DNA of 64,000 nt from Halorubrum aethiopicum (GCF_001542905.1 NZ_LOAJ01000001.1:992001-1056000), one strand, 5' to 3'; shown: positions 38,604 through 48,186, counted from the stretch's first letter. The notes: generated by a model not told the origin, from the letters alone. Numbers and translations are program-made.

Positions 38604-40280
38604 GTGATCACGCTGGTCAACCTCCGCGCCTACTGGCGTTTCTTCGTCGTGATCCGGCGGTTCTCACCGCTGATCCTCGCCTACTGGCGGGACCGGAAGC
38701 GGTTCCTGCTGTTCGGGCGGAGCCGCGAGGTTGACGCGGCCACCCAGCGCGAACGCGCCGACGTCCTCCTCGACATCCTGCTCACGCTCGGCCCGACGTT
38801 CATCAAGCTCGGCCAGCTGCTGTCGACGCGGCCGGACATCCTCCCGCCCGCCTACATCGACGTGCTCGAGGGGCTCCAGGACGACGTCCCGCCCGCCGAC
38901 TGGACGGAGTCGAGGCGGGTGTTGGAAGACGAGCTCGGCCCCGTCGACGAGACGTTCGACGACTTCGACACGGAGTCGATAAGCGGGGCGAGCCTCGGGC
39001 AGGTGTACACCGCGCGGTTCGAGGGGGAGGACGTGGCCGTGAAGGTTCGCCGCCCCGGGATCGAGTCGCTCGTCGAGGCCGACCTTCGAGCGATCCGCTG
39101 GTCGCTGCCGATCGTCAGACGGTTCATCGGCGGCGGCCGGGCGTTCTCGATCGAGAACCTCTCCGAGGAGTTCGCGAAGACGATCCGCGAGGAGATGGAC
39201 TACCGGCGCGAGCGGGAGATGCTCGAGGAGATCAAGGCGAACTTCGCGGACGACGACCGCATCCGGATCCCGGAGGTGTACGAGGTCGCCTCGGGGCCGC
39301 GCGTGCTCACCATGGAGTACATCGGCGGAACGAAGATCAGCCGGGTCGACGAGCTCGACGCGGCGGGGATCGACCGGACCGCGATCGCCGAGACGCTCCA
39401 GGAGGTGTACCTCCAGATGATCATCGACGACGGCGTCTTCCACGCCGACCCGCACCCGGGGAACCTCGCCGTCGACGCCGACGGCGCGGTGGTCTTCTAC
39501 GACTTCGGGATGTCCGGCCGGGTCGACCCGTTCGTCCAGGAGAAGATCGTGGAGTTCTACGTCGCCGTCGCGAGACAGGACACCGACGCGATCCTCGACA
39601 CCCTGATCTCGATGGGGACGCTCTCGCCGGAGGTCGACCGCGACGTGATGGGCGAGGTGATGGATCTCGCCATCGCTGACGCCCGCGGCGAGCAGATCGA
39701 GCAGTACCGCGTCAACCAGATCATCGAGCAGGTGGAATCGACCATCTACGAGTTCCCGCTGCGGCTCCCCCGCAACCTCGCGTTGGTCCTCCGGGTCGCC
39801 ACCGTCGTCGAGGGCGTCTGCGTCACGCTCGATCCCGAGTTCGACTTCATCGAGACCGCGACGAACTACCTGGAGGCGGAGGGGTACTACGAGCAGACCG
39901 CCCGCGAGATCGCCGAGGACGCCGGCAGACAGCTCCAGCGGACGACGGAGTCGCTCTTCACCGTCCCGCCGAAGGCCGAGTCGTTCCTCGACCGGGCGAA
40001 CCGCGGCGACCTCCACGTCGACGTCACCATCGAGGACGAATCGCGGGTGCTCGACAAGCTGGCGATGCGGATCGCCTACTCCGTGCTGCTCGCGGTCGGC
40101 GTCCTCTCGGCGACGATCCTCTACTCGTTCGCCGAGGAGTGGCGGCTCGCGGCGATCGTCCTCCTGCTCGCGACGCCGCTCGCGGTCGCGTTGTACCGAT
40201 CGTTCCGCAAGAAGCGGCGGACGATCCCGGGGAACCCGCAGTTCACCAGACAGGGAATGCGGGAGCGGCGCGACGACTGA
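38604..40280 (+). CDS. ABC1/AarF/UbiB-type atypical kinase
   Basis: 558 residues, GTG start. Atypical protein-kinase-like fold: the KxGQ motif (K68-L-G-Q71), the Ala-rich loop ISGASLGQVYTA, the ATP-site Lys in VAVKVRRPG, HADPHPGNLAV and the DFG in VVFYDFGMSG. Two hydrophobic segments near the C-terminus (~500-540) would anchor it in the membrane. Family members support quinone biosynthesis or membrane-lipid metabolism, so a menaquinone link is plausible. It follows the Hsp20-like gene by 3 bases. Confidence 0.9.
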   Translation: MITLVNLRAYWRFFVVIRRFSPLILAYWRDRKRFLLFGRSREVDAATQRERADVLLDILLTLGPTFIKLGQLLSTRPDILPPAYIDVLEGLQDDVPPADWTESRRVLEDELGPVDETFDDFDTESISGASLGQVYTARFEGEDVAVKVRRPGIESLVEADLRAIRWSLPIVRRFIGGGRAFSIENLSEEFAKTIREEMDYRREREMLEEIKANFADDDRIRIPEVYEVASGPRVLTMEYIGGTKISRVDELDAAGIDRTAIAETLQEVYLQMIIDDGVFHADPHPGNLAVDADGAVVFYDFGMSGRVDPFVQEKIVEFYVAVARQDTDAILDTLISMGTLSPEVDRDVMGEVMDLAIADARGEQIEQYRVNQIIEQVESTIYEFPLRLPRNLALVLRVATVVEGVCVTLDPEFDFIETATNYLEAEGYYEQTAREIAEDAGRQLQRTTESLFTVPPKAESFLDRANRGDLHVDVTIEDESRVLDKLAMRIAYSVLLAVGVLSATILYSFAEEWRLAAIVLLLATPLAVALYRSFRKKRRTIPGNPQFTRQGMRERRDD

Positions 40281-40290
40281 CGCCGGCGAC

Positions 40291-41175
40291 TCACCCCCGA
40301 CAGACCCAGACGTCGCCGCGCTCCTCCACGCCGTAGCCGCGTTCCGAGAGCCACGACCGGAGGGCGTCGGCGCGGTCGTCGCCGGCAGCCGGCGAGTCCC
40401 CGCCGCCGTCCTCCGACGGGTCGTCGCCGGTGGTTCCGTCGTGGACCTCGACGACGAGCAGCGGCCGGTGGGTCCGGACCGTCGCCGCCGCCCCGCGCAA
40501 CACCGCCAGCTCGTGGCCCTCCACGTCGACCTTGATCGCGTCGGGCGGTGGGACCGGGTCGCCGGCGGCGGTGTGGTCCTCGACGACCGCGTCGTCGGTC
40601 GTCGCTCCGGCGGCAGAGCCGACGGCTCCGGCGGCTTCGTCGCCCGCGGCGACCCCTTCGACCAGGTCGTCGAGCCGGAAGACGGGGACCGTCTCGATCG
40701 CGGCGACGCGCGCGCCCCAGCGGGTTGCCCGGTCACGGTCGAACGCGGAGCACTTCGAGAACGTCGAGCGGTAGAACGGCAGCGACCCGCGCTCGTCGCC
40801 GAGGCCGGCCCGACGGAGGTCGATCCCGCGATCGCTCCCGACGTCGAGCCCGTTTCGGGCGGCGTTCCGGGCCAGCCGGTCCGCGCTCTCGCCGTTGGGC
40901 TCGAACGCGACGACCCGGCGGTCGGTGGCGGCGGCGAGCGGGATCGCGTGCTCGCCGACGTGCGCGCCGACGTCGAGGAGAGTCGCGTCGGCCGGCAGCC
41001 GGGAGAGCGCGGCCAGACCGGGATCGTCGCCGTGGGGGTTCGTCGGCTCGAAACTCCAGTACGTTCCGGCGACGGTTCGCTTCGGCGTGGCGATCCCGAG
41101 GGCGTACGTCAGGTCCGCGAGCCGGTAGAGCGTCCGGAACCCGAGCCGTTCGAGCCGCACGCGGGGATCGAGCAT
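40291..41175 (-). CDS. FkbM-family methyltransferase
   Basis: SAM-dependent methyltransferase, 294 residues. SAM motif I ATLLDVGAHVGEHAIPLA near residue 65-80, motif II VVAFEPNGESADRLARN, and the FkbM signature IKVDVEGHELAVLRGAA near 215. A ~45-residue Gly/Ala/Asp insertion (~170-210) and an acidic stretch near 250 are halophile-type additions. FkbM proteins often methylate sugars or lipids; substrate unknown. 10 bases after the site-2 protease gene on the same strand. Confidence 0.85.
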   Translation of the reverse strand: MLDPRVRLERLGFRTLYRLADLTYALGIATPKRTVAGTYWSFEPTNPHGDDPGLAALSRLPADATLLDVGAHVGEHAIPLAAATDRRVVAFEPNGESADRLARNAARNGLDVGSDRGIDLRRAGLGDERGSLPFYRSTFSKCSAFDRDRATRWGARVAAIETVPVFRLDDLVEGVAAGDEAAGAVGSAAGATTDDAVVEDHTAAGDPVPPPDAIKVDVEGHELAVLRGAAATVRTHRPLLVVEVHDGTTGDDPSEDGGGDSPAAGDDRADALRSWLSERGYGVEERGDVWVCRG

Positions 41176-41185
41176 CGGCGGGGGA

Positions 41186-42337
41186 TCAGGCCGACACGAT
41201 CTGTATCGGGACGAGGAGGAAACAGAGCGCGCCCGCCCCGAACGTGAGCACGCCGACGGCGACGCGCGGCCAGCCGAGCCGCGCCTCGTCGTCGGGATTC
41301 GCCGGGCCGTTGAAGGCGATGAGCAGCGAGAAGACGCCCCAGAACGCCCAGAGGCCGACCGACTCGTCGAGCCCGAGCCCGCGTCCGTAGTGGAGGTACG
41401 CGGCGATCGCGAACAGCGCCCCCGGCACGAGCGACGCGATCGTCTCCTGCCGCGGCCCGACCATCGCCCGGACCATGTGGCCCCCGTCGAGCTGGCCGAC
41501 CGGAAGCAGGTTCAGGAGGGTGAAGAACATCCCGACCCAGCCGCCGATGATCACCGGGTGGACCGCCCGCGTCGGGTCCGGGTACGAGGTCGGCTGCCCG
41601 ATCGCCCCGGCGATGAGGCTCAAGAGCGGCGGATTGTTGAACCGGATCATCGTCCCGGAGCCGGTCGCGAGCTCCGCGGGAACCCGGATCGGGTCGAGCG
41701 AGAGCCCGACGGCCGTGACGATCACGGTGGCGACGAGGCCGGCGATCGGGCCTGCGACGCCCACGTCGAAGAGCGCCTTCCGTGAGGGCATCCGGCCGCG
41801 CATCCGGATGACCGCGCCGAGCGTCCCGAACGGGAAAATGAACGGGATGACGTACGGCAGCGACACGTCGACGCCGTGGTACCGGCCGGCGACGTAGTGG
41901 CCCAGCTCGTGGGTCATCAACACGCCGAGGACCGCGGCCGTGAACGGCCACGCCTGAAGCATCGTGAGGGGGTTCGCGCGGATCTCCGCGAGCGGGACGT
42001 AGTACCAGCCGTACGCGCCGACGAACAGCGTGGAGAGCACCGTCGCGAGGAACAGCCCCACGTTCACCCACGGGATCCCCTCGCGCCCGTGGCCGAACGG
42101 GGTCGCGACGACGACGTGGCCGTCCTCGACGGTCTCCACCTCGACGTCGTAGCCGGCGTCGCGGAACGCCGGGACGAGCTTCCGGAGGAGCGTCCGCTCG
42201 GGGATGTACGACTCGCCCACGTACCGGACGCGTCCGTCCTCGCGGCGGACCTCCTCGACGCGGAAGAACGTCCGGAGCGGGTCGGGACGGGGGACGTCGG
42301 ACGCCGCCGACGCCGTCCCGTCCTCGCGTTCTGGCAT
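41186..42337 (-). CDS. Site-2 protease family (M50) membrane metalloprotease
   Basis: Intramembrane zinc protease, 383 residues, about seven transmembrane helices. Active-site HELGH at 143-147 and the third ligand in LDGGH at 283-287. A soluble N-terminal part (1-90) resembles the haloarchaeal S2P leader. Such enzymes cut membrane-bound regulators; the substrate is not evident here. GGGTTTATAC lies about 24-33 bases before the ATG. The FkbM gene follows after 10 bases. Confidence 0.9.
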   Translation of the reverse strand: MPEREDGTASAASDVPRPDPLRTFFRVEEVRREDGRVRYVGESYIPERTLLRKLVPAFRDAGYDVEVETVEDGHVVVATPFGHGREGIPWVNVGLFLATVLSTLFVGAYGWYYVPLAEIRANPLTMLQAWPFTAAVLGVLMTHELGHYVAGRYHGVDVSLPYVIPFIFPFGTLGAVIRMRGRMPSRKALFDVGVAGPIAGLVATVIVTAVGLSLDPIRVPAELATGSGTMIRFNNPPLLSLIAGAIGQPTSYPDPTRAVHPVIIGGWVGMFFTLLNLLPVGQLDGGHMVRAMVGPRQETIASLVPGALFAIAAYLHYGRGLGLDESVGLWAFWGVFSLLIAFNGPANPDDEARLGWPRVAVGVLTFGAGALCFLLVPIQIVSA

Positions 42338-42532
42338 CGTGGGCCGTTGGCCGTCGCCGAGTATAAACCCCGCGTCACCGGACGCGGAACGAACCGGCCC
42401 GCGGCCGACGGCGGGGGCCGGTGACCGGATACGGTCGGCGCGAAGAGAACGAGGGTTCGACGGAGGCGATCCGCGTTCGCGGAAGCGATCCGTCAGCGGG
42501 GACGCGCGAGCGCGTCCGGTTCGGGGACCGAT

Positions 42533-42793
42533 TCAGGCGGACTCGACGCGCCAGGTCGTCGCGCCCGTGTACGACCACTTCTCGACGGTGAGCTCGGTTG
42601 CGGACTCGCTGAGCTTCACCATCAGCGCGCCGATCTCCTTCGGCGAGAGGTCGACGTCGTCCGAGATGAACTTCCCTTTGAAGTACATCTCGCCGTCTTC
42701 GGCGCGTTCGAGCAGGTACCGCTTCAGCCGCTCCTCCTTGGAGAGGTCGTCGGTCGTGCCCGCGTTCGTGGAGGGGTTCGCAGTCGCGCTCAT
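42533..42793 (-). CDS. 86-residue probable winged-helix protein (DUF7123-like)
   Basis: Small soluble protein. After a Thr/Ala-rich 20-residue start, the sequence DLSKEERLKRYLLERAEDGEMYFKG and DLSPKEIGALMVKLSES reads as helix-helix-turn-helix, followed by a beta pair (LTVEKWSYTGATTWRVES), consistent with a small winged helix. I recall it as a conserved haloarchaeal DUF; DNA binding is inference. GTTATAAAGA (42823-42832, minus-strand TCTTTATAAC) is its TATA box. Confidence 0.72.
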   Translation of the reverse strand: MSATANPSTNAGTTDDLSKEERLKRYLLERAEDGEMYFKGKFISDDVDLSPKEIGALMVKLSESATELTVEKWSYTGATTWRVESA

Positions 42794-43268
42794 GGTACAT
42801 CCACTCCATGGCGACGGGGGATGTTATAAAGAGGAGACCGTTGGTCGGCATTCAGGGGGTTTCAGCTCCTTTCAGGCGTCAAACGAGCGGTAAAACGTCC
42901 TCAACGACGTTTTATGATCGTTCGAGAGGTACGTAGACCGTTTATACGTTCCTTAGATCCGTTCGATCTGATCCCGCCGGATTCGGCATCGGGGAGGGGC
43001 GTGCGAACGTCGCCTCCGGCTTTTAACGGAATATTTTGCCTAAATCCTGACGAGCGGGCCGTCCAAGCGCGGTCGAGCGCGGACCGCGTGCGGAGTCGCT
43101 CGGTGGAGGATCCACTTCGGACCGGCCCCGGATCGGGCCCGGATCAGCCCGGACCGACCCCGGATCGGTTCCGGATCGGTTCCGGATCGGTTCCGGATCG
43201 GGCCCGCTCCGAGTCGGATCCGGACCGCGGGTCACGGCGACTCGCTCGGGGGCGATCGACCGAGTGGT
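42794..43268. other. 475-base gap with AT-rich patches and a tandem repeat; no gene
   Basis: The first part (42840-43045) is unusually AT-rich for this genome, with GTTTTATGATCG, CCGTTTATACG (42949-42959) and GGAATATTTTGCC. It contains a TATA-like element facing right without an obvious protein after it. The second part is GC-rich repeats of GGATCGGTTCC. A small RNA or a decayed gene could lie here; I cannot show either. Confidence 0.5.
43155..43200 (+). repeat. 11-bp tandem repeat (GGATCGGTTCC)
   Basis: Units of GGATCGGTTCC recur at 43163, 43174 and 43185 with diverged neighbours (GGATCGGGCCC, GGATCAGCCC) on both sides. Lies upstream of nothing coding on the plus strand and beyond the moaE stop. 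Confidence 0.7.
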
Positions 43269-44096
43269 TCACGGCCGCTGATGGAGCCAGAACTCCTCGG
43301 ACTCGGTGGTCTCTTTCTTGAAGATCGGCACCTCGTCTTTGAGCCGGTCGATCCCGTCCTCGACCGCCCGGAACGCCTCCGCGCGGTGGCCCGCGAGGAC
43401 GACCACGAAGACGATGTCCTCGCCGGCCTCGATCACGCCCGTCCGGTGGTGGAAGGCCACCTCGAAGACGCCCTCCCGGTCGGTCAGTTCCGCGGCTATC
43501 GCGTCCATGCGCTCGCGGGCGACGCCATCGTACTTCTCGAAGGCGAGGTGGGTCGTCCGGTCGTCGTCGGGGGCGTCCCGCGCGCGGACCCGACCGGTGA
43601 ACGTCGCGATCGCGCCCGACCGCTCCGCGTCGGCCGACCGCTCGACGCGCTCGACGAGCAGTTCGCGGGTGATCCACGGCTCCGCGCGCTCGAGCGCCGC
43701 GAGGAGGGCGTCGACGTCGACGTCGTCGGGGCGCTCGCCGCTCGCGATCACGTCTCCGGGAGTGTCGTCCGGACCGGCGTCGGGACCGAGGAGCACGGTC
43801 GGCACCCGCAGACGGTCGTAGCCGACCGCGACGAGGTAGTCGTGGTCGGGCGCGAGGTCGTCGAGGAGCGCGTCGAAGCTGTCGACGGTCCCCCGTCCGG
43901 TCCAGCTCCCGTCGGGGGCGAGCGCGAGGGTCGTGTCGCCGGCGGGAGTGCCGTCGACGGTTCCGGGCTCGTCCGACTCGTCCGGCCCGCCGGCGTTCTC
44001 CTCCCGCCGAACGACCGCGACCCGGCCCGCCAGCCGCTCCGCGAGCGTCCCGGCGAGGTCGTCCGCGCCGGGACCGAGTATCGAGATCGGGTGCAT
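43269..44096 (-). CDS. moaE: Molybdopterin synthase catalytic subunit MoaE with MobB-like N-terminal domain
   Basis: 275 residues. The C-terminal half (~135-275) is MoaE, which inserts sulfur into precursor Z: GAIATFTGRVRARD, FEKYDGVARERM, VAFHHRTGVIEAGED, and the catalytic Lys pair in VPIFKKETTESEEFW. The N-terminal half resembles MobB (GTP-binding, cofactor guanylation), but the P-loop position reads GPGADDLAGT and lacks the GKT, so nucleotide binding is doubtful. Such fusions occur in haloarchaea. Single gene, downstream of the hydroxyacyl-CoA dehydrogenase unit. Confidence 0.88.
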   Translation of the reverse strand: MHPISILGPGADDLAGTLAERLAGRVAVVRREENAGGPDESDEPGTVDGTPAGDTTLALAPDGSWTGRGTVDSFDALLDDLAPDHDYLVAVGYDRLRVPTVLLGPDAGPDDTPGDVIASGERPDDVDVDALLAALERAEPWITRELLVERVERSADAERSGAIATFTGRVRARDAPDDDRTTHLAFEKYDGVARERMDAIAAELTDREGVFEVAFHHRTGVIEAGEDIVFVVVLAGHRAEAFRAVEDGIDRLKDEVPIFKKETTESEEFWLHQRP

Positions 44097-44140
44097 GCCC
44101 GAACGCGGGCGGCGAGCGGCTTAGGCGTTTCCCGGTCGAC

Positions 44141-44998
44141 TCACTCGTAGACGTGGAACCCCTCGCCGGTCTTCTTGCCGAGGTCGCCGGCGGCGACCTT
44201 GCGTTTCAGGAGGTAGGCGGGCTTGTATCGGTCGCCGAGCTCCTCGTGGAGCGTCTCGCTGGCGTCGAGGACCACGTCGAGCCCGATGTGGTCGGCGAGC
44301 TCGAGGGGACCCATGGGAACGTTCGTGCCGAGCCGCATGCCGCGGTCGACGTCCTCCCGCGTCGCGACGCCCTCGTCGTACGCGCGGATCCCCTCGTTTA
44401 TCCACGGCATCAGGATCCGGTTGGTGACGAATCCCGGCTTGTCGTCGGACTCCCACGTCTCCTTGCCCAGCTCGGCGGCGAACGCGTGGGCGAACTCGAC
44501 GACCGCCTCGGCGGTGTGCTCGCCCACGACGACCTCGACGCCCTCCATCACGGGGACCGGGTTCATGAAGTGGAGGCCGACGACCCGGTCCGGGCGGTCG
44601 GTCGCGCCCGCTATCTCCGTGACCGACAGCGTGGACGTGTTGGTCGCGAGGACGACGCCGTCGTCGACGATCCCGTCGAGGTCGGCGAAGACGTCCCGTT
44701 TCACCGCCATCTGCTCCACCGCCGCCTCGATCACGAGGTCGGCGTCCGCGAGGTCCGCGAGGTCGGTGGTGCCCGCGATCCGCGAGCGGATCGTCGCCGG
44801 CTCCTCGTCGAGCGCGCCCTTCGCGGCGAGCCGCTCGAGGCTCGAATCGATCTCCTCGAGGCCGCGGTCGACGTACTCGGGTTCGAGGTCGCGCATGGTC
44901 ACGTCGTAGCCGGCGGTCGCGGCGACCTGCGCGATGCCGTGGCCCATCGTTCCCGCGCCGACCACGCCCACCGTCTCCACGTCGGATGGCTCGTACAT
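44141..44998 (-). CDS. 3-hydroxyacyl-CoA dehydrogenase
   Basis: NAD-dependent oxidation of 3-hydroxyacyl-CoA, in beta-oxidation or butanoate-type metabolism; 285 residues. Rossmann motif VGVVGAGTMGHGIAQ at the start, catalytic His in GLHFMNPVPVME near residue 140, and the C-terminal helical domain with NRILMPWINEGIRAYDEGVA. The ATG at 44998 fits the family; a GTG at 45046 would add 16 residues and overlap the sensor-kinase gene. Next to that kinase without clear functional link. Confidence 0.9.
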   Translation of the reverse strand: MYEPSDVETVGVVGAGTMGHGIAQVAATAGYDVTMRDLEPEYVDRGLEEIDSSLERLAAKGALDEEPATIRSRIAGTTDLADLADADLVIEAAVEQMAVKRDVFADLDGIVDDGVVLATNTSTLSVTEIAGATDRPDRVVGLHFMNPVPVMEGVEVVVGEHTAEAVVEFAHAFAAELGKETWESDDKPGFVTNRILMPWINEGIRAYDEGVATREDVDRGMRLGTNVPMGPLELADHIGLDVVLDASETLHEELGDRYKPAYLLKRKVAAGDLGKKTGEGFHVYE

Positions 44999-45023
44999 GG
45001 GATCCGCTGGCGCGGGGGCGGGA

Positions 45024-46703
45024 CTAAGCGTTGTGGTCCGGGACACCGCGCCGACGGACGGGGACCGTCGCCGTGACGACCGTCCCCGTGGGGTCGTTCG
45101 ACTCGAACGTGACCGAGCCGTCGATCACCTCCGTCCCCCACTTCACGAGCCAGAGGCCGAGGCCGCTCGCGTGCCGGAGCGGGGTCTCGGTGCCCGAGTT
45201 CAGGACGTCCAGCTCGTAGTCGTCGATCCCCGGTCCGTTGTCGACGACTCGGAGCCGGGCGCGGTCGTCGTCGAGCTCCGCCGTCACGGTGACGCGCCGG
45301 TCCTCGCCGTCGTTGTGGAGCGCGGCGTTCTCGATCAGGTTGTTCAGGACGACGGAGAGGCCCTCGGAGACGGCGGCGTCCTCGGCGGGGTACTCGAGTT
45401 CGAACTCGACCGCCGGGAACGCGTCGCGGGCGTCGTCGAGGCTCCGCTCGAGCAGGCCGACGAGCGACGTTCCACCCCGGTCGTTCACCGTGTCCTCGAA
45501 GAGGTCGATCGCGTCGCGGCCCTTCTCGCTGATCTCGACGATGCGCGCCGTGCGCTGTGTGATCGTCTCGGCCGTCTCTCCGGAGGTGCGCTCGGCGTAC
45601 CCCTGGATGATGTTGGTCTCGGTGCGGATGTTGTGGCGCAACACGCGGTTGAGCACCTTCAGGCGCTGCTGTTGTTGGAGGTACCGCGTGACGTCGTGGA
45701 GGGTGAACACGTAGCCGAGCGTCCCCCCGTGCCGGTCGGTGAGTTCGCTCACGCCCACGTCGTACGACCGCGACGCCGACCCGGTGCCGACCGTCAGGAG
45801 CTCGCGTTCGCCGTCGGTTCGAAACGGTTCGCTCAACGGGAGCATCTCGGTTCCCCGTGACCCGACCGCCCGCTTCACGTCCACCTCGAGGGTCTCCGCG
45901 GCGGCCCGGTTCATCTCGACGATCGTGTCGTGTCCGTCGACGACGACGACGCCCTCGTGGATGTGGTCGAAGAGGAACTGCTTCGCGCGCCAGGCGGGGG
46001 CCGGGTTGGCCCCGAACATCCGGAACCGGTCGATGGCACCCAGGTACGCGACGCCGGAGATCGCGAACGCGATCGGCGTCGGGTCGATGCCCACGTTGGG
46101 GAACGCCCCCAGGTTGTAGAGGACGTTCGTCGCCCACGGCGTGACGACCCCCACGATCAGCGCCGCGCTCTGCCCGCGGAACGCGGTCGCCCCGCTCGAG
46201 AGGAGCCCCAGTATCGGGACGATCCCGAGCACGGCGAGCAGGTAGGTGTAGCCGGCGGCGACCACGTACCAGATCCCCCCCTGTTCGACGAGCACGGACC
46301 CGCGGGCGGTGACGCCGACCTCCCGCACGTACAGGAGGCCGTGATACTCCTCGGTCAACGCGAGAGCGACCGTGAGCGCCGGAATCACGGCCAACAGCGC
46401 GACGTTCCGGCGGGTGAGGTACTCGTCGCGTCCCGTGTACTCCAGGGAGAACAGGATCCACGCGACGGGGACGGTCATGACGCCGACCCAGCCGACTCGC
46501 GTCCAGAACACCGCCTCCGCGGCCGTTCCCGCGGAGAGGCTGAAGACGATGCACGTCGACCACCACGACTGCCCGGCCAACAGCCACACGAGCGGCATCG
46601 CCCCCGGATTCGGCCGCGCCCGCCACGCGAGGATCGCGGCGCTGACCCCGATGGCGACGGAGCCGAACAGGAGGGGGACGGCCGCCGAAGTCGGGGGAAA
46701 CAC
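45024..46703 (-). CDS. Membrane sensor histidine kinase (7TM-PAS-HK)
   Basis: 559 residues from the GTG at 46703. About seven transmembrane helices (1-220) of the HisKA_7TM type, a PAS domain (~235-345, FDHIHEGVVVVDGHDTIVEMN), the phospho-acceptor region RVLRHNIRTETNIIQGYAE, and an ATPase domain with NLIENAALHND and DNGPGIDDYE. No receiver domain, so a separate response regulator is needed; none is adjacent. The signal is unknown. The start is chosen because ATTCATATG lies ~30 bases upstream; the frame is open to 46760. Confidence 0.87.
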   Translation of the reverse strand: MFPPTSAAVPLLFGSVAIGVSAAILAWRARPNPGAMPLVWLLAGQSWWSTCIVFSLSAGTAAEAVFWTRVGWVGVMTVPVAWILFSLEYTGRDEYLTRRNVALLAVIPALTVALALTEEYHGLLYVREVGVTARGSVLVEQGGIWYVVAAGYTYLLAVLGIVPILGLLSSGATAFRGQSAALIVGVVTPWATNVLYNLGAFPNVGIDPTPIAFAISGVAYLGAIDRFRMFGANPAPAWRAKQFLFDHIHEGVVVVDGHDTIVEMNRAAAETLEVDVKRAVGSRGTEMLPLSEPFRTDGERELLTVGTGSASRSYDVGVSELTDRHGGTLGYVFTLHDVTRYLQQQQRLKVLNRVLRHNIRTETNIIQGYAERTSGETAETITQRTARIVEISEKGRDAIDLFEDTVNDRGGTSLVGLLERSLDDARDAFPAVEFELEYPAEDAAVSEGLSVVLNNLIENAALHNDGEDRRVTVTAELDDDRARLRVVDNGPGIDDYELDVLNSGTETPLRHASGLGLWLVKWGTEVIDGSVTFESNDPTGTVVTATVPVRRRGVPDHNA

Positions 46704-46784
46704 GTGAGGGCGTAACGGAACCCCGACATATGAATTATCCGGGAGACGCCGGGAAAACAAGGAGGATCGGCGGTGGCGACCGGA

Positions 46785-46860
46785 CGGATCGGGGGCGTTC
46801 GGGGACGGATCGGGGACGTTCGGAGAGGGATCAGGGGCGTTCGGAGACGGATCGACGGCG
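46785..46860 (+). repeat. 21-bp tandem repeat, ~3.5 units
   Basis: Units CGGATCGGGGGCGTTCGGGGA begin at 46785, 46806 and 46827, with a partial unit at 46848; copies differ at a few positions. They lie between the kinase start and the UbiA stop. A second GGTCGCGGTCGGTC run follows near 46915-46945. Confidence 0.75.
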
Positions 46861-46962
46861 GTGTCGGGCGAACGGCGGACGACGGCGACGGTTCACGGAG
46901 CAAAAAAGACGGGTCGCGGTCGGTCGCGGTCGGTTCGGTCCGATCGCGGTCGATCCGGTCGC

Positions 46963-47901
46963 TCAGATCCCCGTCGTGAACACGAGGAGGAGCGCGAACA
47001 CCACGAGGTGTTTCGCCTCGCCGGCGATGGCGAGACGCCCCGGTGCCGCGTTCCGGCCCACGAACCACGCGAGAACCAACGCGTAGCCGAGGCCGACGAG
47101 TATCGCCGCCGCGGCCGCGGCCGGCAGTATCCCGAGGGATAGCGCGGCCACGACGAAGGCGACGAGCGCCAGGTCGAGTCCGTACAGGATGTGCCGGGTC
47201 CGTCGAACCCCGAAGACGACCGGAAGCGTCGAGACGCCGACGGCCTCGTCGGCCTCGACGTCCCGGACGTTGGGGATCTCCGTGTTGACGAACGTGTCGA
47301 CGAGGAAGTAGACGAACACCACCGCCGCGAGCGGCGTCACGGACGCCTCGGCGAACGCGAGCGGCAGGCCGACGACCGCGATCGCCCACGCCGAGGCGAC
47401 GATCGTCGAGTTCACGATCAGGACCCGCTTCAGCCGCTTGAAGTAGGACCCGAGCGACGGCAGCCAGTCGGAGGCGTAGAGGATCCAGAAGCCGCCGGGA
47501 AGCAGGGTGATCGCGAGCGCGAGCGGCCCGCCGGTCAGCGAGAGGGCGATCGCGAGACCGTACGTGATCGCCGTGAGGACCGACAGCAGCGTGCGGTGGC
47601 GCGTCACGAACGCGCTCCGTTCCGGACTCGACACCTCGTCGTCGGCCGCGTCGGCGATCCGGTCGCCGGCGTACACCGCGAAGGTGACCAACCCGACCAC
47701 GATCGGGGCGGGGTTTGGCGGTATCGACAACACGATGTGTACCGTCAGGACCTCGATCATCGCGATGAACACGAGGTACGTCGAACTATACGTCAGGACG
47801 TCTCTGATCCGGCATCCGACGTCGACGACCGATTCGGGCACGTCGGCGTGCCACGGAACCGCGTCCGTGGATACCGGGGTTTCGTTCGTTTTGCTAGCCA
47901 T
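46963..47901 (-). CDS. UbiA-family prenyltransferase
   Basis: Integral membrane prenyltransferase, 312 residues, about eight to nine helices. The first Asp-rich site reads VYAGDRIADAADDE (the usual leading Asn is replaced) and the second is NVRDVEADEAVG. Family members make ether lipids, quinones or chlorin/heme derivatives; which product is made cannot be told. ATG 47901 (MASKTNETP) is preferred; the 33 codons upstream are Arg/Ala-rich and look non-coding. Divergent from fba. Confidence 0.85.
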   Translation of the reverse strand: MASKTNETPVSTDAVPWHADVPESVVDVGCRIRDVLTYSSTYLVFIAMIEVLTVHIVLSIPPNPAPIVVGLVTFAVYAGDRIADAADDEVSSPERSAFVTRHRTLLSVLTAITYGLAIALSLTGGPLALAITLLPGGFWILYASDWLPSLGSYFKRLKRVLIVNSTIVASAWAIAVVGLPLAFAEASVTPLAAVVFVYFLVDTFVNTEIPNVRDVEADEAVGVSTLPVVFGVRRTRHILYGLDLALVAFVVAALSLGILPAAAAAAILVGLGYALVLAWFVGRNAAPGRLAIAGEAKHLVVFALLLVFTTGI

Positions 47902-48186
47902 GGGTTCGGCGGCGACCGCCGGACGGCCGATCCGCCGGCGATCGCCGGATCGACCGTCGGCCCGCGCGATCCTCAAAGCAGGGGTCGAGACGGGCGTCAC
48001 ATGGCGGCCGTCGCCCCGGATAGCGCCCCGATCTCCTCTCCGGCAGCCCGTTTACTATTTCGATAGTTAGTTATTCACAACCTGTCGAGGTAGAGACCCT
48101 ACGGCCGGGTAATACGGGGGTTTCGGGTCGACCGATCGCCGAGCGACCATAGCCCTTTTTGGTAACGTAACTGGAACTACGTACCG

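Noticed and set aside
42914-43321. 135-residue plus-strand frame starting MIVREVRRPF
   Set aside because: Most of it is the GGATCGG tandem repeat and the moaE 3' end in antisense; the product is low complexity with no recognisable domain.
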